Source: Phaffia rhodozyma (Eukaryota > Basidiomycota > Tremellomycetes > Cystofilobasidiales > Mrakiaceae). From it: a stretch of 64,000 bases of DNA. The position numbers and the translations under genes were made by a program. The notes below the pieces were generated by a model, which was not told the origin of the DNA, ran no database searches, and was given only the letters and a program-made list of their open reading frames with translations. Of this stretch, positions 23,820 to 35,458 are shown one piece after another (within the stretch, counting starts at the first letter, position 1; the number at the start of each line of letters is the position of its first letter). The stretch spans positions 1,736,001 to 1,800,000 of the forward strand of contig JACGZH010000004.1 of NCBI GenBank assembly GCA_014706385.1, in the 5' to 3' direction.

Positions 23820-25601
23820 TCAGCTTGTTCTCCTCTGCTCTGCTTTCTCTTTCCGTCGTCGTATTTCCGGGTTACAGATCGGACATCGACAGACGTCAAA
23901 GATCCAACAATCGCAACGCTCTTGAAGACGACAGACGCATCCCATTGCGGCTCGATTCTGACAAGGACCGCAGTCACAGAGGCAATCGTCTCTGCAGACA
24001 TCTCCGTGGCATGCGCAAGTCCATCCTTTGTTCTCGTAGTGTACGTCGAGCGTGCATCCTGTGTACTCCTGATGGATCTGTTTCCACAGTTCCATCCTGT
24101 TGTCATTGAAGCCAATCCTGCGTCTAGTGTAGCTGGCCAAGCCAGGAAGGAGAGGAGGCTTTGAGAAATGATGTGAGGGTCCTCGTGAGGAACAGAACGC
24201 TGAGTCTTTGGTTACCCTAGACTTGAGTTGCTCCCTAAGGCTGACAGATGGTGTATTCCAAATATATGGGAAAGTGATCCCTGCTGTCTTGACTGAGGTG
24301 GTGTGAGACAATTGCCTCTCGAGGATGGGCCTCCAAGTCTGTTGGTCGCTTTCGTCTAGAGTGTTCAGCCACTCATCCGCGAGCGTTCGACAGTTCGCCT
24401 CGGTGTCACAATGGATGAATGTCATCACATCGAGTGATCCGAGGGTATCTTCGATGAGAGCTGGGTTGCGGCAGACGCGATCAACCGAGGTCGCAAGGAC
24501 CAGAGTCTGGATTACGACATCAAGTGGAAGGCAGATCAGCATGAAGCTTAGACTCGGATAAAGGTAGGACAGGCAGAAACATACCTTCTCGTCTCTTTTG
24601 CATGCTTCGAGCAGATAGTCATGCTCGTATGCAGAGACTCCGTTGCACTCCAGCATACGGGTATCTCCTTCGAAGTCGCCTAGCATATGTTGTAGAAGAC
24701 CTACTTGGGCGTCCAACGAGACTTGCTTGGTGGAGAAGGTAGATGTCCGGCCGAGCACGACGACGCGCTCGATTTGGCGAGCTTCGATATGGTGCTGGAC
24801 GGAACTCTGGAACTGGTGCAACCTGGACGTTGCGGCAAGTTGAAGTGGACTGTTGGAAGGAGGGAGTGGGACCAAAGGAGCCAGTGGGACGAGAAGAGGG
24901 ACTTTATCATCGTTCTCATCTTCATGTTCGTACTCGAAATCAGCTTTATCGTCAACTCCAAGATCAACTCCAACTTCAACTCCAAGGTCAGTGTCGTCGT
25001 CGTCATCATCCTCGTGGCCCTCAGGTGAGTTGTCGTTCACACTTGAGAACACGTTTGATAGCTTCTTGTATGACGCTACCGTACGGTTGAAACAGACCAT
25101 ATATTTGGACGTTCCCGATGCTGCTAAGCGCCCATGCGACATCTGTTGCCGTACAACGGGTACATGCGCGCTGACAGGGACTAGCCGCGCCTTGAGTCCG
25201 GGTTGATCCTTATCTTGGATGCCGAAGGACCACCAGGAAATGTCATGCTGGGAAAAGAAAGTCAGGATCTTGTCGATCTCGTCCTCCCGACGAGTCATTC
25301 GATCAGGGCTGATAGTGATGACTGTGATCGGTGTGCTGTTGGTACGTCTTTGGATGAGAGTGTGTCGCAGGTGGCTACGATCATCCCATGAATGCGCATG
25401 GGATGATACATACTCAACGACCATGAAAGTCGATTACTGGCTGCCGGTCTCGACGCTCTGTACAAGAGTCGAAAACTGTCTATCGACACTGCTCGATCCA
25501 GTTGATACCTCAAGTGTACTAGACCTCATAGAGAAACACACGTCACTCGGAGGGACTTGTGCTTTGTTTCGAGTGTGGGACATTATATACGATGCGATCA
25601 T
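23820..25601 (-). CDS. Element gene 1: tandem serine recombinase-like protein (copy 1)
   Basis: Same model as copy 2: exons 25601-25438, 25374-24585 and 24506-23820, about 546 residues. It shows two sets of resolvase-like motifs and a Cys-rich C-terminus (see copy 2 for residues). It lacks one 8-residue repeat unit (DLGVEVEV) present in copy 2. It also differs by Thr for Ile near the end of exon 1 (VETGSQ against VEIGSQ in the unspliced reading) and by Arg for Gly in ASYTRRR. The frame is intact, so this copy may be active. Confidence 0.65.
24954..24989 (-). repeat. Acidic tandem repeat in element gene 1, copy 1
   Basis: One full 24-bp unit (encoding DLGVEVGV) and one half unit (DLGV). Copy 2 has two full units and a half. 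Confidence 0.85.
25380..25407 (-). promoter_or_regulatory. Perfect hairpin in first intron of element gene 1, copy 1
   Basis: Two 11-nt arms, ATCATCCCATG and CATGGGATGAT, enclose a 6-nt loop. It lies in the 63-nt first intron, immediately before the acceptor. The same hairpin is present in copy 2. Confidence 0.75.
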
Positions 25602-26222
25602 GTGCGCTTGCAGATGTGATGAAGAAGATGAAGACAAAGGAAAGGTAACATTGTATCAAGGATGAACTTATATGGGAAAGCTCTCGAGCGCACAGATGAG
25701 CCAGGAGCAGAAGATGGGCATCGACAGGAACGAGCGTTGACAGGAAAGAAACAGGAACAGCGGCCGACTGGTGTTCAGCCGTCAAAGGGAGGTTCGCAGG
25801 CACAGCCGGTTGAGTTCAGGGCAAAACTCGAGCAGGTACACAAGCGATCGACATCTTGTCCTGATGACGTTCTCTCAAGCATATTTAGCCACCACGAGAG
25901 AGGAAGTCTCTGAGCTCACAGACAGAGCGAGGAAGCTGACGGTGCCTCGCTGTTCCTATATCTCTTTGCCTCTTTGCCTCTTTGGTGCTTGCTCTCAGAC
26001 TTGATAGAACAGAGATGTCAATGCGTCGCGCAACATGCTGCACCTAGCCCTTCACCAGGAGAAGAACGAAGGGGCGAGAATGCTAGGGTTCGACGCTGTC
26101 ACTAGTGAGGCTGGGGATGAGGCTAGCAGAAACTAAACCCATGACCCACGGAAACCTTGGTGGTTCGTGGTCTGAGGGCACCCAAGTCCAAAAGGATCAT
26201 GTATCGATCACCATCGGTTGAG

Positions 26223-27147
26223 ATCACTCTCACCATGCCTAAGGCATATGTTTTTTTTGGGCATATCTGTTGCTTTGATTGATGATTCAACTTCGCGCGC
26301 TTTTCGCGTCGAGATCACGCGTCAAGAATACGTGTCGACCTGACTTTTTATGTAAACGCAAAGGTCAGCGAATATGAACGTAACAAATCATAGTCAAGTC
26401 GTAACCACTGCCCTGAGAGTTGAGCTCGGACCTCGCGGCGTTAATTCAGAAAGATCGATTTTTTCTTCTTTTTCCGAGTCGGCCAGTTTACCTCAAGTCC
26501 CTCAAGAAGAGTACGTGTGTTTGTGTTTGGAGAGAACAAACAGGTTTAGCTAGCGTTGCATGCGATCCATCCCATCCGCCTCTTCTTCTTTCCCGGTACC
26601 CGGTCATATGTGTGGTGGTGAAGGCACCCTCCCCGGCGTAATCCTTTCTTTCGAAACGCACCACGACACTTCTCGACAAATTTTGGGTTGGCGAGGGCTG
26701 TGGGAATTTGTGTGATTCGTGAACCGTTCAGCTGCCTCGCCTGATTCTTGAAACGTTGTCCGTTCGATGTTGAGGAAATGGAAGCAGCTTGTTCGGAGAC
26801 GCCAAATACCTGCAACAACGGAAAATGTCGACGAGTGTCGAGAAGAAAATGGAGGATGGACTAGTAAGAGACTTGGCAGACGACGGCATTAGCAGGAAAA
26901 TCGACCATACACGACCCTAGGACCAGTTGAAGAGAGACCCCAACGACACGGTCTCCCCTGAAAAGGAATGATCTCTTTAAAAGAAGAATCGCCAAGGTTT
27001 CGAGGACGAAACCTGCCTCACGATCTATCACCAAACTTCCATCCCTCTTCGCACGCAACGCTAGCTGGACCTGTGGTCTGTCATCATCACTGGCCTTCTT
27101 TTTATAGCAAACTGACCTGTCCTTATCCACCCTGATCAGAACTCGCC
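26223..27147. other. Intergenic: right flank of element copy 1 and RPL28 promoter
   Basis: 925 bp. Just outside the element lies a small palindrome (ATGCCTAAGGCAT) and an 8-T run. I see no gene here; the minus ORF at 26546-26818 shows no family features. Confidence 0.5.
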
Positions 27148-27896
27148 ATGCCTACCCGATTCTCCAACACCCGAAAGCACAGAGGACACGTCTCTGCGTT
27201 CGTAGCCTATCTTCTTTTCTTTTTTCCCTCCTTTCCTTCTCGACTAGCCAATTTCTTCCCTCAACAGTTCAGAAACTCAACCTATCTACTCCTATCTTTC
27301 TTTTCCTTGACCACCAAACAGCGGTCACGGTCGTGTGGGAAAGCACAGAAAGCACCCAGGAGGACGAGGTCTTGCTGGAGGACAGCACCACCACCGAACC
27401 AACTTCGATAAGTACCACCCTGGATACTTCGGAAAGGTCGGAATGAGGCACTTCCACCTTACCCGAAACTCTTCCTGGTGCCCTACCGTCAACATTGACA
27501 AGCGTATGTTCTTTTCTTTTTTCGCATCGTCTTGTCCTTACACCCTTTGCTCATGTTTCCTATTCTTGACTGTACTTGCTATCCAGTCTGGACTCTCGTC
27601 CCCGCTGAGGAGAAGAAGGACTTCCCCAACCAGGCTGCCGACCTCGTCCCCGTTGTTGACACTTTGGCTCTCGGTTACGGCAAGGTTCTTGGCAAGGGTC
27701 GACTTCCCCAGATCCCTTTAATCGTCAAGGCCCGATTCGTTTCCGCTCTTGCCGAGAAGAAGGTCAGACCATCTGCTTTATTTGAATTTTTGTGTTCGTT
27801 TGTCACCTCGACAAGGACTGACGATGCATCTCGTTCTATTTATCCTTCTATCTACAGATCAAGGAGGCTGGTGGAGTCGTCTCCCTTGTCGCCTAA
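27148..27896 (+). CDS. RPL28: 60S ribosomal protein L28 (uL15, formerly L27a)
   Basis: Large-subunit ribosomal protein near the peptidyl-transferase region. Starts [17 protein letters not shown]. Intron 1 falls within the Ala codon, and the next exon begins [20 protein letters not shown], the hallmark Gly/Arg/His-rich segment. Then come [18 protein letters not shown], a second intron, [14 protein letters not shown] and [19 protein letters not shown] third intron leads to the last exon [12 protein letters not shown]. Three introns, about 149 residues, full family length. Confidence 0.97.
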
Positions 27897-28339
27897 GGGT
27901 TTTTAGCTTCTTTCGATGAATGAGTCTTTTCGACGTGGATCTAAACCGTCCCTTAAAAGAAAACAGAGACCACGTTGTCAAAGGATCCAGAAAAGAGGTC
28001 TTGCAAGGGCCTGTTTGGTGCGAATAATGAAGAGAGTGTATGTACACTATGACTCAGTGACCCTAGGGACAACAGATTAAGAAAAGAAATTGCAGACACA
28101 TGTCTTTCGACGTCAATGATCATCAACACCATCAGTGATGGTAGCACCAAAAATGAGAGATGTTGGTTGAAACATCAGTCGACCTTCTGTTTGAACCATT
28201 GAGACTAGCAGCCTGATGACATAGGAGCCATACTCATTCTCGAGTATCCCATTGTTTCTGATGGATGAAAGACATTGATTGAACGAGCCAAAATGGGCAA
28301 GAGATTTCTTTGTATCACAACCATCACCCATCAGCCAGC
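27897..28339. other. Intergenic region
   Basis: 443 bp between the RPL28 stop and the next start. Nothing recognisable beyond presumed 3'UTR and promoter. Confidence 0.4.
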
Positions 28340-30192
28340 ATGGCGAAACTCGAGCCTGTGTCTTCCGTTCAGGATCAAGCAGAAGCAGCAAAGCAAAAGG
28401 TTGACCTCAATCTGATCTTTTGACGTGTCTGCTGAGCAACATGCTGATCGTTTCTCGTTCGACTTGTTACTTTCTTAAAGGGAAACGATCACTTTAGTAT
28501 GTTCCCTTCCTACCAACCCTGAGTGACGTTGTAACCAGAAGCACAAGTCAGCAAGTAGCTCATGAACGATTGGTTTCCATCCGGCTTGGTCGATCTTCAG
28601 AAAAGAAAGAGTATGCAGAGTCGATAGGTGAGTGTGTATGTGTGGGTGGTGATTGGTCTTGGTAGTTCATCGAGCATCATGTTAATATCTCTGCTTCCTC
28701 TGGGTCAGGTTGTTATTCGCACGCACACATCCTCCTTCCTTCGTCAGCTATCTATCCGTTGAACCGAGCTCAGGCATACATCAATCTATCCAAGTGAGTT
28801 CTCTCGCCAGCTTGTTTATATTCACCTGCTTGTTCTGTCCATTCCACGCTTTCGCTCAGTGCTAAAGGGATCTTTCGTCCCTCAGGTTCTCTGATGCCGA
28901 GCGCGACTGTTCGACCTCGATCTCGCTAGATCCAAAGAATCCGAAAGCATGGTTTAGACGAGGGATCGCCCGGCGCTCGTTAGCAGACTGGGCAGGATCC
29001 AGAGCAGACTTTACCCAGGTGCTCATCCTCGACAGATCCATGGAGGCCGGCGTCAAGACTGAGCTTGAGAAGGTCGAAGTCGCGGAGAAAGCAGAGAAGG
29101 AGAAAGCAAAGGGCAAACAGGTTTGCGCATTTCTTCTCTCTCTGCGAACACTCTTTCTGATGTGTTCTTTTGGGCCCCTCGGTTTGATCACTGACATGCC
29201 TCTGGCTGATGGACCAAGAACAAGAAGATCTCAGTTGTCTCCCAACCAAAGGCCTCGCCCGAGTCGACCACGATAAAACCGATTGCTATTCCGATCAAGA
29301 TGACCTATCCGACATCGGACTCGTCTGCCACTGATGTGTCGTCCATCCCTCTGATCTCGCCCAGAAATCTAAGGCCGAATTCTTCACCAGTGTCCTCGGC
29401 CTCGGCCTCGTCTTCACCTTCACCTTCACCTCCTCCTGTCTCTTTGAAATCTCATTCCTCGACAGATGATGGTACCCCGGCCTTGTCTGGATCGAATCCT
29501 CCAAAAGATCCGACGTCCGCTATATTTCCTTCTTTTCCCACTAGATCTAAACCGAAGCCGGAATCTGAACTTGTACCGGGTCCGATTGGTAAATCTGGTT
29601 TCTCGGCGCTCAAGGCGGCGAGATCATCTAAAGGCATCATCGCCAAAGTCGCCGGTCCGACTGGAAGGGACGGTCTGTCTCTCGAAGGGGAAGACTCTGA
29701 GGACGACGACGACGACAAGGAAGAAAAAGAAGAGGACCTTCCGAGACCGGAGAGTGTGCATTCGTTGGTGAGGGCGTTAAAGAGTCTGAACGAGAGAAGA
29801 TCATGGCTGGTGCTCAAGGTGTGTCCTTCTCCTTTTTTTTCATCTCAGTCAGGCTGTTTTCATCGTTGTTTTACATCTATTTCAAGTGGTCTTTGCTAAA
29901 ATCTTCCTTCCCTCGTATTCGTTGTTGTGTTCAATCTATTCGATAATAATACTAAACGAAACAACAGAACATGCCTGTTTCGCGCCTTCCGACGCTCGTT
30001 GGATCCTCACTTGAACCGCCGTTACTCGACCACCTGTTCGTTTTGCTTGAAAGTAAAAACCCCAAAGAGAAGACGACAAAGAAAGCGCTGGCGGAACAGT
30101 TGGGAAGCTTGAAGCGGTTCGGACTGAATTTGTGCATGTTGGAAAGGGGGTCCGAGCGGTGGAAAATAATTCAAGAGACGTATGGCGCTTGA
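28340..30192 (+). CDS. TPR co-chaperone of the RPAP3/Spag1 type
   Basis: Starts MAKLEPVSSVQDQAEAAKQK. Splicing joins KGNDHF to KKKEYAESIGCYSHAH through the acceptor at about 28600, giving a canonical first TPR. The next repeats read AIYPLNRAQAYINLSKF, SDAERDCSTSISLD and KNPKAWFRRGIARRSL. A long low-complexity Ser/Pro/acidic linker follows. The C-terminal piece, VHSLVRALKSLNERRSWLV joined to SRLPTLVGSSLEPPLLDHLF, resembles the RPAP3 C-terminal domain. RPAP3/Tah1-type proteins link Hsp90 and Hsp70 to the R2TP complex for assembly of RNA polymerases and snoRNPs. The TPR assignment is firm; RPAP3 orthology is inference. Stop TGA at 30190-30192. Confidence 0.82.
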
Positions 30193-30503
30193 ACTCCAAA
30201 AAGATGGGATCGGAAGGTAAAAGTGATAATCAAGAGGTCAAAAAACCAAGGAGATTAAGGATTGATGATGATCCGGATGGTCTCAAAGAACTGGCTCGAC
30301 TCGTTCCGCTTTCTTATATGTCATTTCCTTATATAGGTACAAAGCATACACCCCGAAGTTTCACACAAATACACATCTTCACTCTCTCTTACTGAGAGCA
30401 GCGTTTCTAATTTGAAAAAGATTGAAAAAGATTAAAGAAAACCTAACTGTTAAGAGTGCTGCTCTTATTTTATTTTATTTTGTTTTATTCTCTTTCTCTC
30501 CCC
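30193..30503. other. Convergent intergenic region
   Basis: 311 bp shared by the 3' ends of the TPR gene and the STEEP1-like gene. A TTTTATTTTATTTTG tract near 30465 could serve polyadenylation. Confidence 0.4.
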
Positions 30504-31323
30504 CTAAGCTGAGCCATCTCCCAAGAGCTCTTCCTCTCCCTCCCATGCTTCGTCTGGGACGTGACCTTGAACCTCGGTCAATCCTCCCCAATAGAGATAG
30601 AGGAAGGTCGCGTTTCGGGTCGGAGGAGGCGCCGCTTGGTAGCCTACGGGCGTGGCACATCGGGGACACAGATGGATATGTTGAGGTTCGAGCAAGTCGT
30701 TCTCTCTAAAAGGATGTGAACGATGTGAGAAAAACACGCGAGTTTAGCTCGACATGAACGATACCCCTCGATTGAAGAAGGAGACACAGAGTGAGAGGAA
30801 AGCCTTTACCGTTTGACGAATTGTTTACCTCCGTCTACCGAGTTGAGTTTGAACACTCGAGGGGCGACCGGAGGAGCTGGCTCTCCTGTGGAAGACACGG
30901 TTGGTCTAGAAGAGGCCTTGCATCGGACGACGATCGTATTATCCGTCCTAAGAAGAGGGAAAGAAGGAAGGAGGATCTGGGTTAGAAAGGTGTAGGCAGA
31001 AATGACGGAACGAGACGGAACGAACGGTCTACGCGGAAGATGCCTAACATCTGTGTCAATAACGAGCTGTTATAGAAGTTCACCAGAATAGAAAGTGAGG
31101 GAAGATGTTGTATCATCGACGCTTGTCAGGATGTAGGCTCTTGGGCTATCTTAATCTCAAAAAAACAAACAAACAAACAAACAAAAAAAGTCGGAAGAGC
31201 AGAAGGACATACCAGGAACTCTCCACACAGACAGAAATAGGTTTTGAGGATGGCCTGTTGGGTGGCAGTTATCGGAGCATCCGAGGAGGACGAGATAGCT
31301 GCTCGGGAGATGACCTTGGGCAT
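30504..31323 (-). CDS. STEEP1/CXorf56 family protein
   Basis: Starts MPKVISRAAISSS, then YFCLCGEFL. Splicing gives LVIDTDVRHLPRRP, TDNTIVVRCKASSRP and APRVFKLNSV. The last exon has HLCPRCATPVGYQ and ends GDGSA. The order MPKV-SR, CLCG, LPRR-TDN, CPRC-x-P-YQ is the UPF0428/CXorf56 signature, and the Cys pairs probably bind zinc. In animals STEEP1 promotes STING exit from the ER. Fungi lack that pathway, so the older cellular role here is unknown. An intron near 31160 carries a run of AAAC repeats. Confidence 0.87.
31160..31187 (+). repeat. (AAAC)n microsatellite in an intron
   Basis: Several tandem AAAC units flanked by A-runs, inside the first intron of the STEEP1-family gene. Confidence 0.8.
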
Positions 31324-32353
31324 GGCTGTACAGATAGGCTTGGTGGACCAGAAAGAGTGGTAGTGATGATGATGATGATGATAATGATGATGTTCGTTGT
31401 TGGATATGCTTTGAATCCAAGGACGAAGGAAACACTAGACGCTGAACGGACTGTTAGGGTTAACGCGCGTTTTTCTTTCTTTCCCACTTGTCTTCTTCTT
31501 CCCCTTGCGGACGTTCAGGCCGCACTGATACTCGCTAACCAGCCCCGAGCTATCTGTTTGTCTGACTGATACTGAGTTGGATTCGGCTGAACAAGATCCT
31601 TCTGATGCTGACTTGCTTGATTTTTAGTTTCATTTATTTTGATAGAAGGAAAGAGAGATCATGGAAGAGAACAGAAGGACGCGAAACATAACGATCTGCT
31701 TCGGCTCTGTAGGCATCAACAGGCTGGTAGGATGTGTGTGCGCTTCAAGCTGATGATGAACATGCCCAAGAGAAAGGTTGATCAGGGAGAAACGCGTGTA
31801 TTCATCAAAGACACCAGATGATAGAGTAGAACTCGCCTAGGACTCGACCGTACACTCCCTGTCCTATGCAGCGTCTGACCTTCTGTGTCTCCCGGACGCG
31901 TCCGAGTCGAGCCAAGAGATCGGAAAGCGCGACGACATCGACGACATCGACATCGACATCCAGACCAACATCCAGACCAACATCGCGGTCGACACCAACG
32001 CGTTGCGTCTGTTCCCAGACGTCCGGCTGGTTTTGTCCTCTTCTGGAAACAGGCTGATATTCTCTGTGGATCAATAACAAGGGCGCCCGACAGCAGCTCT
32101 CTCTTTCTTTGTGCATTGTACCGACGAGTTCTAGACCGTGTACCTTGGACCTGTGCACCTCGTTTCCTGCATCCTCAGCTGCGTCCCTGATCGTACAGTT
32201 GCACTCCTGTAATCGCCGAGGTGCGCTCGGCATAAACATTCTAGGCTCTGGGCGGACGGATGGCATGAGAGATGGCCCTGGGCGATCGACTTGCATGATC
32301 TCGAGAGTTTTCCGCGATCCTTTCAACCTTCCTGTTAGTCCTCCCGCTGCTTG

Positions 32354-32391
32354 GCCCTCGCCCTCGCCCTCGCCCTCGCCCTGGCCCTGGA
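32354..32391 (+). repeat. GCCCTC/GCCCTG hexanucleotide repeat
   Basis: About six tandem 6-bp units in the long intergenic region. Confidence 0.8.
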
Positions 32392-32768
32392 ACCCGGCAC
32401 TCGTACTCACTCTCGGCATCCTCGGCACCCTCCCCGGGAGCCAAACCTCCGGCCGGATGGTCTACCGGACAAAAAAACGCTCAGACCCCGTAAATTAATG
32501 CCATCCTTTCTTTTGTTTCTCCTTCTCTCCTCCTCCATTTTTCAAGGGTCCACACAGTCAACGCCCTCCGCTCTTTTACGCGCTCATCCTTTGCCTCGCT
32601 CATAGAGATCTCTTCAAAGGCATGTCTAGGATGATGAGGAGTACCAAGAGCACCTCGTAATTTTTTTCTAGGGAGGGTCCCCAAACTCTCTTGTTCTCCG
32701 TCCGTTCTTCCGCCCACTTGGATCTCGTGTTCTCTTCTCCAGAAACATGTTCTTTGCCGTCGGTTCTC

Positions 32769-32775
32769 TATAAAA
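32769..32775 (+). promoter_or_regulatory. TATA box of expansin-like gene
   Basis: TATAAAA lies 253 bp before the start codon. The downstream leader is rich in C/T and ends in ACAATG. Confidence 0.6.
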
Positions 32776-33027
32776 GACCTGCCCTTCGCTTGCTTCACTG
32801 GCTCTTTCGTCGTTCAACTCGTTCTCTTCGCATCGCTCTTCGCTTCGGTCGACATTCAAGGGTCTTTCTCTCGTTTCTTACAACACTTCATCCACACACA
32901 CACTCTCTCCTTCAGCTTAGCTTCTTTTGAAAAGAACGCCGCTCGGGTCATACTTTTTGCCTTCCTCATTCTTACCGAAAAAGAAAAGAAAACAACAACC
33001 CCAAGTTCAACAGCACCCACTCATACA

Positions 33028-34067
33028 ATGCTTTCCACTCTTGCCCTCTTTGCTCTTCCTCTCTTGGCTTCTTCTGCTCCCTTGAAGCGAGGAGGTGACG
33101 CCAAGTTCACCTACTAGTTCGTTCTCTTCTCATCCTCTCTCCCTCTTTTTGAAAATACATATTCCGGGATCCTAACAGACTCCTCCATCTCTTTCGCGCA
33201 TTGTAGCGATACCTCCGTCGGACTTGGCTCCTGCGGCTTGCTCCATGCCAACTCGGAGTACACCGTCGCCCTCAACACCGCTGACTGTACGTAGGATATT
33301 TCTCTGTCGCGTCTATGTAAACAAGTCTGATACTGACATTGCTGGGTTTATCTCTGTTACTTATTCTCAGGGAGCTCGTACGGTTCCGGTTACCCTAACC
33401 CGGTCTGTGGTTCCGAGATCTGGATCACCTATGGATCCAAGACCGTGACCGCTACCATCCAGGACATGTGCCCTGGATGCCCCTCGAACGGACTGGATCT
33501 GTCCGAGGATTTGTTCTCCGCTTTGGCAAGCCAAGACCTTGGTGTCATCTACGGTTCTTGGGGATTCGGTTCGTTCCTCGTTCTCTTTCTTCTACAATTC
33601 TATTCAGGCCATCTTGTTAACCATCTTTCGCGCTGTCTCCTTGCTTCTCCTCATTTATAGGCTCCGCCGGGTCTTCCAACGAGGCTGCTACCACCGTCGC
33701 TGCCGCTGCTGCCGCCGTTACCACCTCTGCCGAGTCTGCTACTCCTGCTACCTCTGCCACCTCCACCGCTACCATCGTTACCACCGCTGCTCCTGCTGCC
33801 GAGTCTGAGGCCGCCAGATCGAACGCTTCTGTCGAGTACCCCTGGTCAGCTATCGATCCTTCTGAGGCTTGCGTCGGATCTCAGCTTGTTCTCTGGAACG
33901 AGACCTCCGTTATCTACAACGGCACAGTGTCTGAGGCCGGGCTGAACTCTACCGAGCTTTCCATCGTTGAGTGGTGCTTCGATGGGGTCCTCAGTGGAAA
34001 CCTGACCGAGCTCACCTCGTTGAACGTCAGCGCTAGCAGTGTCGCCAACGGCACCACCGCCTTCTAA
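33028..34067 (+). CDS. Secreted expansin-like (double-psi beta-barrel) protein
   Basis: Signal peptide MLSTLALFALPLLASSAP is followed by a probable Kex2-type site (LKR). Exons joined at TYY/DTS, TAD/WSS and GFG/SAGS give a barrel domain of about 100 residues: GLGSCGLLHANSEYTVAL, NPVCGSEIWITYG and TIQDMCPGCPSNGLDLSE, ending GVIYGSWGF. The C-P-G-C....LDLS pattern is typical of RlpA/expansin/barwin-like folds in fungi. An Ala/Thr/Ser-rich linker follows, then a C-terminal part with seven N-glycosylation sequons and one Cys pair. I see no carbohydrate-binding module. It is probably an extracellular or wall protein; enzymatic activity is not implied. Confidence 0.85.
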
Positions 34068-35458
34068 AACGCAGAGAGAAACTCTGAGAGTCCTCTTCTT
34101 CGGTCCTTTCCTTTCCCTTCTTTTCTTTGTGTTTATATCTATCTATTTATCTGTTTGTTCTAGTATCATTGTTGGGGTATCTTCAGTTCATCACGGTATC
34201 TGGAAAAAAAAGGAAGGAGAAGAAAGAAGAAGAAGGATTGATCTCATAGTTCTTTTTCTTTTGGGACCCCTTCCTCTGAATCTCATTCTTTCCAATTCTT
34301 TCCCCTCTCTTTCGTTTCATTTTCACATCCGTTCGTTTCAGATGATAGATCTTCTTTATCTTTTCATCTTTTTTTGTATAGAGAATTCTCATCCCCCTCC
34401 CTTCATTCCCTCCATTCCCTCCATTGCACTCAATTCACCTCGCCCATACATACACACATACACACATCCATCCATCCACACATTCATTCACTCACTCACT
34501 CATCCATCCACAAATCCTTAGACGTATGACCATCTTTCCCTTATCTATAACATGCATCTCATCCATTTTATCTTGGATCTCGCTCGTCTTTCGTTCTTAC
34601 CGGAACCACGGCTCTAGGAAAAATGCTGCACGAGGGAGTCTTTGTTTACAAGAATGGATTAGATCGAAATCGAAACCGGAACACCAACAAGAAGGAAAGA
34701 AAGAAAGAAAGAAGGAAGGAAACACGGAAAGAAAGATGAAAATAAATGGAGACAAGGACGACAGAAAGGTGAGAATAGAGGTCGAGATCAAAGTCAAAGG
34801 TAGTAGAATAGTGTACTATGCATATAGCGATCTAGATGAAAGACAACTTGCGACCTAGGATTTATCTCAGATTAACGAATAAATCATATGTACACAAAAA
34901 AAACAAAGAGGAGAGACTTATATGGCAGGGGCAATTGAAACATATATGCAAGCTAGATAGGACATATGAGATATAAAGTAAAGAGAGAAGAAAACGAGAG
35001 AGAAGAACAATGTGATGGGTACATACATGCGCCAACAGTCAATGTTGATCTGTGTCTGTGGAAAGGCAGAAGGGTACATAAAAACGAATATACGAAAGAA
35101 AGGAACAAAGAAAGGAAGAAAGGAACAAAGAAAGAAAGAGAAAAAGAAAGAGAAAAAGACAGAAATAATCAGTGGGCGGGGTCAAAGAAGAAAAAAAAGG
35201 TAACGTCTACCGATTATAGGACCTGAGGCATAGGTTACTACTTATAGATACGTACATATCCGTTTGTGCTGATGATAAAAAGAGAAGAGAAAGAAAAGCA
35301 TGAACAGAGCTTCCAGAACAGAAGAAACAGAAGAAACCTTACGGACACAAACAGTCAAATTAAGGATTCAACGTCGACAAGCAAGGTAGGAAAAACAAGG
35401 CAGATGAGGAATCTCTTGAGAGGAAGAGCAGTACCTAGGGACTACCATTCAAGAGATC
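34068..35458. other. Convergent intergenic region, low complexity
   Basis: 1.4 kb with CT-rich then GA-rich simple sequence. It includes TCCATCCA/ATTCACTC repeats near 34470 and GAAA/GAAG repeats near 34690 and 35095. ORFs here only reflect these repeats. I see no gene. Confidence 0.5.
34690..34722 (+). repeat. GAAA/GAAG microsatellite
   Basis: Tandem GAAA and GAAG units in the intergenic region. Confidence 0.75.

Larger units (their letters stand above)
22755..26222 (-). mobile_element. Putative serine-recombinase element, copy 1
   Basis: 3,468 bp that recurs almost exactly, inverted, at 50389-53880. Alignment by eye shows identity starting at CTCAACCGATGG (the 5' end in element orientation, here 26222) and ending at GGGGAAGCAGAA (here 22755); sequence beyond both points differs between copies. 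It holds about 620 bp of leader, a recombinase-like gene and a second gene of unknown function on the same strand. I see no terminal inverted repeats and no long target-site duplication, as expected for serine or tyrosine recombinases rather than DDE transposases. Confidence 0.8.
31324..33027. other. Long divergent intergenic region upstream of expansin-like gene
   Basis: 1.7 kb between two divergent starts. It contains several overlapping ORFs on both strands. The longest (31805-32428, minus, 207 codons) has low-complexity DVGLDVG and EGEGEG runs produced by simple repeats. I see no family match and treat none as a supported gene. The last 260 bp form a strong TATA plus C/T-rich promoter. 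Confidence 0.5.

Noticed and set aside
25662..25913. 83-codon ORF opposite the element leader, repeated at 50698-50949
   Set aside because: Preserved only because the two copies are nearly identical. Low-complexity composition, no family features.
34424..34858. ORFs in the CT/GA-rich intergenic region
   Set aside because: They are translations of simple repeats (HTHTHIHPS; KERKKE) with no conserved features.
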